Assembly: GCA_030054275.1 (NCBI GenBank)
Contig: JASGCF010000019.1
Span: 1 to 12,489, forward strand
DNA length: 12,489 nt
Direction: 5' to 3'
Source: Limnohabitans sp.
GTDB lineage: Bacteria > Planctomycetota > Phycisphaerae > Phycisphaerales > SM1A02
Shown here: positions 7,610 to 12,489 of the stretch, in pieces
Position numbering within the stretch: the stretch's first letter is position 1
Layout of the letters: every line of letters begins with the position of its first letter
Notes under the pieces: model-generated
Database searches by the model: none
Told to the model about the DNA's origin: nothing
The model's input: only the letters and a program-made list of their open reading frames with translations
Position numbers and translations under genes: made by a program

Positions 7610-7615
7610 CCTCCA
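7610..7615 (-). promoter_or_regulatory. Ribosome binding site of the Wzz-like coiled-coil gene
   Basis: TGGAGG on the minus strand lies 10 bases before the ATG at 7599. It supports this start in a gap of 84 bases after murJ. Confidence 0.65.
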
Positions 7616-7683
7616 AGGTGGGGATCGGCCCGATCTGCGAGCGTCTGAAGGGAGATCTGCAGACTTTGCGGGGTAGTCCGAGA

Positions 7684-9360
7684 TTACCGCGTCGAAACTG
7701 TGTCTCGCGCGGAACTCTCCGGAAGTTTCCGTTGAAAAAACCAGCTGTATTCGGGCACCCGCAGCCAGCGGGACACTCCGAAATAAACAGCCAGCGCAAC
7801 CGCCACCTTCAGAGAAAGCCCGATCCAAATCGAGCCCATCTGATTCGAGACAGGAAGGAAGCGCGCAACGCCGAACACTGCAAGACCCATCACGAGCGAA
7901 ATCGCGAGTGTTCTCCCCCACGCCCGCACGACCTCGCGATCGATGATGCCGGGCACACGCCGCGAGAGAATGCGTGAGAGCACCATCGCCTGAATGACCG
8001 AGCAAAGAGCCGTTGACCACGCGAGACCAGCCTCGCGCAAAGGCGTAAAGATCAGCGTGATGTTGAGCGTGAGATTCAGAAATACGATGGCAAGTGAGAC
8101 CAGCACTGGCGTCATGGACTCTTTGCGTGCGTAAAACGCTCGCGATAAAACATGGCACATCTGGTAACTCCAAATGGCCGGCGCGTATCCCATCAAGACC
8201 CATGCAACGCGCGCTGTATCGTCAGATCCGAACTCTCCGCCTTGAAACAACGCCGCAACACTTTCGCGCGCAACCAACACCAGCCCGACACTTGCTGGGA
8301 GTCCAACAAAAACGGTCAAACGCAACGCGCGGCGCACTGTCGTTGCGAATGCGGGCAGATCATTATTTTGCCGAGCGAGCAACGGGAAGACTGCTGTTGC
8401 AATGGAGATGCCAAAAACCCCAAGCGGAAACTCGTACAGCCGCTGTGCGTATCCAATCGAAGACATCGCACCTTCCGCAAGCGGATAGTCGATACCGAAA
8501 ATCTTCGGCCCAACAATGGTCGGCCAACTCGCGATCAACCCGTCGACCAGCGTGTTGAGTTGCAAAACGCCAAGCCCGAGCATCATCGGCACCGCTTGCA
8601 ACAGCGTTGCACGCACCGATGCCCACGCAACAGGGTCGCCAAGTACGACCGTTGGGCGTGCGATACGAAGCGCCAACATGGTCCATGCCAATTGCAACAG
8701 ACCTGACACCAACACGCTGCCAGCCACGATGCGAATACGCGTCGTTGGTTCGAGGGTTGCGCCGAGGGCAAACGGCGCAAACGCGAGCGTCGCGATGATG
8801 AAACAGAGATTCAAAATGATGGGGCTGCCCGCAGTCGGACCGAAGCGACGATGCACTTGGAGTGCCGCTCCGCCCATCGCAACGAGGCAGATGAGCGGCA
8901 TGTACGGCAGCATGAGCGCTGTGAGTTCATAGGAGAGTCGTACATAACTCACGCTCACACCCATCACGGGTACGCCGCCAATGCGCATCGGCGGCGTGTA
9001 CGAGTACGCGATTTCCGGCGCGCGCGACCACGCAAGAATCACCGCGATTTCTCCGACGACTACAAGCGACCACAACAAACCTGCGAGAAGTACAAGCACA
9101 AGTCCGAGCGCTCGACGCGCGCGCTCGGGATCGTCGCGTTCAAGTTCGCTGTAGCGCGGAATGAATGCCGAAGACAGCGCGCCTTCGCCAAAGAGCCGAC
9201 GGAACAGATTCGGAATAAGAAATGCAAACGCGAATGCGTCGTTGATCGGCCCGACACCAAAGACGCGGGCAATGGCGCCATCTCGAATGAGACCTGTGAT
9301 GCGACTGACAAAGGTCAGTGCGCTCATGAGTCGTGCATGATGTTCAAAACGCTCTGCCAT
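7684..9360 (-). CDS. murJ: Lipid II flippase MurJ (MviN family)
   Basis: MurJ moves the lipid-linked peptidoglycan precursor lipid II across the inner membrane. The 558-residue sequence shows the family signature at its N-terminus: SRITGLIRD, then NDAFAFAFLIPNLFRRLFGEGALSSAF. Arg20, Arg26 and Asp41 line up with Arg18, Arg24 and Asp39 of E. coli MurJ, which are important for its function. Many hydrophobic helices follow through the rest, consistent with the 14-helix MOP-superfamily fold, and the length is slightly above the usual 510-530. The alignment with E. coli supports the ATG at 9360, although no good ribosome binding site precedes it. The nearest upstream gene is the lipoprotein, 102 bp away. 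It is expected to be essential for wall synthesis if this is the only copy. Confidence 0.97.
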   Translation of the reverse strand: MAERFEHHARLMSALTFVSRITGLIRDGAIARVFGVGPINDAFAFAFLIPNLFRRLFGEGALSSAFIPRYSELERDDPERARRALGLVLVLLAGLLWSLVVVGEIAVILAWSRAPEIAYSYTPPMRIGGVPVMGVSVSYVRLSYELTALMLPYMPLICLVAMGGAALQVHRRFGPTAGSPIILNLCFIIATLAFAPFALGATLEPTTRIRIVAGSVLVSGLLQLAWTMLALRIARPTVVLGDPVAWASVRATLLQAVPMMLGLGVLQLNTLVDGLIASWPTIVGPKIFGIDYPLAEGAMSSIGYAQRLYEFPLGVFGISIATAVFPLLARQNNDLPAFATTVRRALRLTVFVGLPASVGLVLVARESVAALFQGGEFGSDDTARVAWVLMGYAPAIWSYQMCHVLSRAFYARKESMTPVLVSLAIVFLNLTLNITLIFTPLREAGLAWSTALCSVIQAMVLSRILSRRVPGIIDREVVRAWGRTLAISLVMGLAVFGVARFLPVSNQMGSIWIGLSLKVAVALAVYFGVSRWLRVPEYSWFFQRKLPESSARDTVSTR

Positions 9361-9462
9361 CGAGTCTCACGCAGAATTCCGTCCCTCGCGTTGTGCGTTG
9401 CGGATCCGTCCGCAAGCATTGCACATTGCATATCGTCCATGGCGCATCGCACGCTGACGCAA
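9361..9462. other. Gap between lipoprotein gene and murJ
   Basis: These 102 bases hold no open frame I would call and no clear hairpin terminator. A murJ promoter could lie here, but none is obvious. Confidence 0.4.
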
Positions 9463-9963
9463 CTACTTTGCAGCGGTTCGCGCTGTCGCCGACCCATCGC
9501 GAACTTCAATCGTCGCGGACGACATGTCTGGCTCAACAGCCCTGCGCAGAATCTCGACGCGAGCCGTTCTTGTGTCCTTGGCATAGGTCGCCGCAGCACG
9601 ATCAAGGCCTGGCTCGCGTTGCACGATTTGCCAACCTGAACTTTGATACCGAGCCGATGTCTCATCGAGCAACTGGCCTGCGTCCATCACTGGGCCAGCG
9701 AGCAGAAATGTTCCACCGGAGAGCGTGCCTTGGGCGCGGCGAATGTCCGCGCTGCGCACGGTTTCAAGGCCTTCAGGAACCGGAACATCCGACTCTGCCA
9801 ACATCGAAGTTGTTGATGAGCACGCAGCACATACGCAAGCGAAAAGTGCAGCAATCGATGAGCGCCCTGCGCAAGACAGTTTGATTCGCAACCATCTGTG
9901 CGTCAGTTGTCGCGTCGCTTGAAGCGTCACTTGAAGCGTGGCCCTTCGTGTGAAGTTTGGCAT
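9463..9963 (-). CDS. Small lipoprotein with VPVPEG-type domain
   Basis: The 166-residue reading has a hydrophobic segment ending CVCAAC at 43-48, then SSTTS. This looks like a lipoprotein signal with Cys48 as the lipidated residue, although the -3 position is Cys rather than Leu. After it comes DVPVPEGLETV (59-69), and about 85 residues of mixed alpha/beta character. Small planctomycete envelope proteins often begin their mature part with a similar VPVPEGF-like phrase; this is recalled, not searched. The start is uncertain. The ATG at 9963 has no ribosome binding site and gives an overlong, Arg/Thr-rich leader made partly of a DNA repeat. A TTG at 9891 would give a normal 23-residue signal, and a GTG at 9930 is also in frame. 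It lies between the oxidoreductase (45 bp) and murJ (102 bp). The function is unknown. Confidence 0.75.
   Translation of the reverse strand: MPNFTRRATLQVTLQATRQLTHRWLRIKLSCAGRSSIAALFACVCAACSSTTSMLAESDVPVPEGLETVRSADIRRAQGTLSGGTFLLAGPVMDAGQLLDETSARYQSSGWQIVQREPGLDRAAATYAKDTRTARVEILRRAVEPDMSSATIEVRDGSATARTAAK
9918..9939. repeat. Short tandem direct repeat at the lipoprotein 5' end
   Basis: CTTGAAGCGT occurs at 9918-9927 and again at 9930-9939, a 12-base period. Each copy lies near an inverted form of itself (CGCTT-G-AAGCG in the first). Read as protein it gives the repeated Thr-Leu-Gln of the putative leader. It may mark untranslated DNA upstream of the true start. Confidence 0.5.
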
Positions 9964-10008
9964 GCGCGAAGGATACAGAATTCGACGCGGTAGGAACTTC
10001 TCGCCCGA

Positions 10009-11334
10009 TTATGCCGCGAGAATCGCTTCGGCAGCGCGACGACCTGATCGCATCGCGCCGTTGATCGAAGAGTCTTCAGCATGATCTCCCGCGATGAAGA
10101 AGCCTTGTGGCAACTGCTGGCGCCGCAACTCGTCAGACCGAGCGAGATCGAGGGGCCACTGTCGTGGAATGGCGTGAGGAATACGCTGCGTCGTGAGTAG
10201 TTCCCAATCACGCGTCGCCTCATGACCAAGAATTTGCTTCAGTGTTCGCTGCATATCTGCCGCGAGATCACGCGACTCGTCGTGTTTCCGCGGGGCGAAG
10301 GTTGTGTTCGCGACAAAGAGGCCGCGGCCAGCGGGAGCGTACGACGGAGCAATCGCACTCATCGCTGCACCATGGTTGAAAGCCCCAACGCCAGAACCGT
10401 TCAAGACAAGCCAGCGCGGTAACGCACCTGCATCCGGCGTCGCGAACCATGCAGCAAATGTTCCACACCATGCTGTCTCTGGCACTCGCGTGAGATGTGG
10501 TGTGAGAAGCCGCGCCAATTCCTGTGCCCCCGTCGCCACAAGTATGGCATCGCCTTCCACGCGCTCGCCGGAAACAAGCTGTGCAACACACCGACCACGC
10601 TCTGATGTGATGCGCTCTACGCGCGCATGCAAGTGGATTTTCGCCGTTGGGATTGCAGCGTGCATCATGCGCGCGATCTCGCCCATCCCTTGCGCCGGAA
10701 CGCATGCAAAGCCGCCAGCGAACAGACGCAAGAGAAACTCAAAGCGTCCTGCGTCGGTCGAAAGACTGCGATCAAAGAAGACACCACCGAAGAAACTGCG
10801 GAAAAAAAGGTCAATCGTTCGCTGCGATACACCCGACTGCATGAGCTGATCAAGCGTTGTCATCTTTGCAATCCGCGGTTCATCACGACCAGTTCCGTCA
10901 GGCGACGCTCGCAATGCGGCGCGTGCGAACGGGATCATGCGAAACGCATCGCGTGGCGGCACAATGCCCTGCAGCACGCCAGAAAGTGCAGCAAGCGGCT
11001 CGCGCAACGGATGCGCGATCGTCGCAGCACGCGCGCCATTCCAAACCAATGCGCCTGGCAAGAATGCCTGCAAATCAAGCGCTCGCAGATTGAGAAACTG
11101 CTTGCCCTCGGGATATGCAGACAGGTAGATTTGAAAGCCGCGGTCCACGAGATACCGACCGCTCGGGCCAGCCACTTCATCGGTCGCAACTCGGCCACCA
11201 AGACGGTCTGACGCTTCGAAGAGTTCCACCGATGCACCAGCATCGATGAGCACGCGCGCTGCGGTGAGACCAGCGATTCCGCCGCCAAGAATGACAACAT
11301 GGCGAGATGTACGGGCCGATTGAGAGAGCTGCAT
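10009..11334 (-). CDS. FAD-dependent oxidoreductase, amine oxidase/phytoene desaturase-like superfamily
   Basis: The 441-residue protein starts with a Rossmann dinucleotide motif, GGGIAG at 17-22, followed by the acidic residue Glu40 that binds the FAD ribose, and DRLGGR at 43-48. The C-terminus has the second FAD-contact motif of this superfamily, GFFIAGDHAEDSSINGAM (411-428). These mark the flavin amine oxidase/phytoene desaturase group of NAD(P)/FAD oxidoreductases, and the length is normal. No signal peptide is seen, so it should be cytoplasmic or membrane-associated. The substrate cannot be told: carotenoid genes are not nearby, and the neighbours are envelope genes. The start at 11334 places the FAD motif at the usual distance, but no strong ribosome binding site precedes it. 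It begins 108 bp after the VanZ-like gene and ends 45 bp before the lipoprotein frame. Confidence 0.94.
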   Translation of the reverse strand: MQLSQSARTSRHVVILGGGIAGLTAARVLIDAGASVELFEASDRLGGRVATDEVAGPSGRYLVDRGFQIYLSAYPEGKQFLNLRALDLQAFLPGALVWNGARAATIAHPLREPLAALSGVLQGIVPPRDAFRMIPFARAALRASPDGTGRDEPRIAKMTTLDQLMQSGVSQRTIDLFFRSFFGGVFFDRSLSTDAGRFEFLLRLFAGGFACVPAQGMGEIARMMHAAIPTAKIHLHARVERITSERGRCVAQLVSGERVEGDAILVATGAQELARLLTPHLTRVPETAWCGTFAAWFATPDAGALPRWLVLNGSGVGAFNHGAAMSAIAPSYAPAGRGLFVANTTFAPRKHDESRDLAADMQRTLKQILGHEATRDWELLTTQRIPHAIPRQWPLDLARSDELRRQQLPQGFFIAGDHAEDSSINGAMRSGRRAAEAILAA

Positions 11335-11442
11335 GATGGACGACTCGGTAGAGAACTGCGCACGGAGTGAGGGACGAAATGGCGCAACAGACGGGAAGGC
11401 TCGCGAAGAAAACGGTACGAAGACGAATGAGAAGCGTAGCGC
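11335..11442. other. Gap between VanZ-like and oxidoreductase genes
   Basis: These 108 bases contain no gene that I can support and no evident terminator hairpin. The oxidoreductase frame extends into the gap without an ATG before meeting a stop. Confidence 0.4.
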
Positions 11443-12336
11443 TCAGTCTTGTGCTGCGCGCGTTGATTGCACGGGCCAAACTCTCCGTACACATGCGTGC
11501 GCGAAGGCGAGCGCAATGAGTGCGCACACCACCAACATCGTGCGACGCAGAAAGGCAAAGCCCTCTGCATCCGATGCGAGCTCTTCTCGCGGTTCGCGTC
11601 CAAAGAGCACGAAACACAAGGCAAAATACGCGCCGTACAGCATCGCCGTGACCGGTACGACAAGAAGGAACGCCCACGCAGATCGCCGAGGTCGCGCAAC
11701 ATCGCGCGTAGCAACCCGTTCCACAATTCCCGTGGCCAGCGCGATTCCAACAAGCCCAGAAAAACCAACTGGATACACCGCGACGGGCCACACTGCAGGT
11801 GCGCCATGCAAAACCGCAAACGCGAACATCGCTCCGCCGAGAAGAAGTACGACCACAAGCGTGATAGCGGCGGCTGCAAACCAGTGGACGAGTTTGCCAT
11901 AGGTCATCGCTACGACGCGTGTTCGAACATCACTCGGCAGAGCCCGCGCACGACATGCAAACAACGCCCCAGCGCAGATCACCCCAAGCCATCCAGCAAT
12001 CATGTCATGCACACTGAACACGCGGCCCAAGATTGGAATCGCTTGGGTGCGCTCATCGATGTAGACCCACGCAACGGCGGCGAGCCACGCAAGCCACGCC
12101 CGTCGCTGCGGAACCGCATGAAGCGCGATCCACGCCAAAAAGCCAAAGCCCAAAAAGTGGCTGAACTTATCGATTGGACCACCCGCACCAAAGCCAAGTC
12201 GTGGCCAGTGCGTCGCGATCGTCACAGGGATGAGATACACAAAAAGCGCCGTACGCCACAATGTTCGCGCACGCGCTTCAAGCACTGCAAAATCGGTTGA
12301 CGCAACGGGCATCTGGCGCGTTCCGTGAGGATTCAC
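11443..12336 (-). CDS. VanZ-like family membrane protein
   Basis: The 297-residue protein has about eight hydrophobic helices (near 28-45, 58-75, 80-97, 111-129, 150-176, 187-207, 220-246 and 265-283). The first four form a VanZ-like module with conserved polar residues: IDKFSHFLGFG at 55-65 (Lys57, His60), DERTQ at 94-98 (Glu95, Gln98), Arg105 and Asp111. Known: VanZ confers low-level teicoplanin resistance in enterococci, but most bacterial VanZ-like proteins are uncharacterised, and many lie near polysaccharide or wall genes. The second four helices match nothing that I recognise. The start is GTG at 12336: the preceding gene's stop overlaps it as GTGA, which argues for translational coupling, while the in-frame ATG at 12312 lacks a good ribosome binding site. 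Expected location is the inner membrane. Antibiotic resistance should not be inferred from this family match. Confidence 0.88.
   Translation of the reverse strand: MNPHGTRQMPVASTDFAVLEARARTLWRTALFVYLIPVTIATHWPRLGFGAGGPIDKFSHFLGFGFLAWIALHAVPQRRAWLAWLAAVAWVYIDERTQAIPILGRVFSVHDMIAGWLGVICAGALFACRARALPSDVRTRVVAMTYGKLVHWFAAAAITLVVVLLLGGAMFAFAVLHGAPAVWPVAVYPVGFSGLVGIALATGIVERVATRDVARPRRSAWAFLLVVPVTAMLYGAYFALCFVLFGREPREELASDAEGFAFLRRTMLVVCALIALAFAHACVRRVWPVQSTRAAQD
12333..12336 (-). promoter_or_regulatory. GTGA stop/start overlap (translational coupling site)
   Basis: On the minus strand GTGA contains the GTG start of the VanZ-like gene (12336-12334) and the TGA stop of the upstream frame (12335-12333). 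Such 4-base overlaps are typical of coupled operon genes. The site supports both the GTG start and the reality of the partial upstream frame. Confidence 0.6.
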
Positions 12337-12489
12337 GAGTTTCGCGATCGCGCCGCAGCGCGAAAGGGATGTGACGGATCGATGTCAGGCTCGGACTGCG
12401 GCACTGGCGTTGCGGCGGCGACAACTTTCACAGTCTCCGTACTCGTTGGTGAACTGATCGGCTTCGATGCGATGCCTTTCACATCACCT
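12333..12489 (-). CDS. C-terminal end of an unidentified protein (5' part outside window)
   Basis: An open frame enters from the right edge and gives 51 residues before TGA. The segment is rich in Ser, Thr, Pro, Ala and Val (for example TSTETVKVVAAATPVPQSEP) and ends in the basic HPFRAAARSRNS. It looks like a flexible tail and is not enough to name a family. The GTGA overlap with the VanZ-like gene suggests it is the preceding gene of the same operon. The frame is only inferred from openness and this overlap. Confidence 0.5.
   Translation of the reverse strand, partial: GDVKGIASKPISSPTSTETVKVVAAATPVPQSEPDIDPSHPFRAAARSRNS

Noticed and set aside
9964..10008. Possible promoter (TGTATCCT as -10) before the lipoprotein
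   Set aside because: The match is poor and no good -35 lies at the right spacing.
10935..11900. A 321-residue minus-strand frame spanning the VanZ-like and oxidoreductase genes
   Set aside because: It overlaps both well-supported genes in another frame and is Ser/Arg/Cys-rich without any domain.
11443..12336. Reading the VanZ-like gene as a glycopeptide resistance determinant
   Set aside because: There is no vanR/S/H/A/X context, and the family is widespread outside resistance clusters.

Overview
The window reads as chromosomal DNA of a free-living bacterium with moderately high GC (estimated by eye). Gene content and protein style suggest Planctomycetota, perhaps Phycisphaerales. The hints are a secreted nuclease with immunoglobulin-like repeats, an M16 peptidase pair carrying a coiled-coil insertion, and a 'VPVPEG' lipoprotein. 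That placement is inference; there is no rRNA or other marker to fix it. I see no tRNA, rRNA, CRISPR array, insertion sequence or phage gene.

Layout. (1) Positions 1-1700, minus strand: a secreted endonuclease/exonuclease/phosphatase-fold protein with C-terminal beta-sandwich repeats, cut by the left edge. (2) Positions 1701-1987: a divergent intergenic region. (3) Positions 1988-5355, plus strand: two M16 (insulinase-type) peptidase genes 20 bp apart, both with signal peptides. The first keeps the zinc site and the second keeps the R/Y substrate-binding pair, so they probably form a heterodimeric periplasmic protease. A strong hairpin terminator follows at 5397-5432. (4) Positions 5464-12489, minus strand: seven co-directional genes. 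In transcription order they are the tail of an unidentified gene, a VanZ-like membrane protein (coupled through a GTGA overlap), an FAD-dependent amine-oxidase-family oxidoreductase, a small lipoprotein, the lipid II flippase murJ, a coiled-coil protein with a Wzz-like membrane domain, and an 88-residue protein of unknown function.

How they may work together. The minus-strand block is mostly cell-envelope genes: MurJ flips peptidoglycan precursor, the Wzz-like protein has the layout of a polysaccharide co-polymerase, and the VanZ-like protein and lipoprotein are also envelope-located. Co-direction suggests a shared setting, but gaps of 45-150 bp mean a single transcript is not proven. The M16 pair and the nuclease form a separate, exported hydrolase section.

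The most notable points are the split active site of the M16 pair, the Wzz-like protein with an unusually large cytoplasmic coiled coil next to murJ, and a small unrecognised gene with a clear ribosome binding site.
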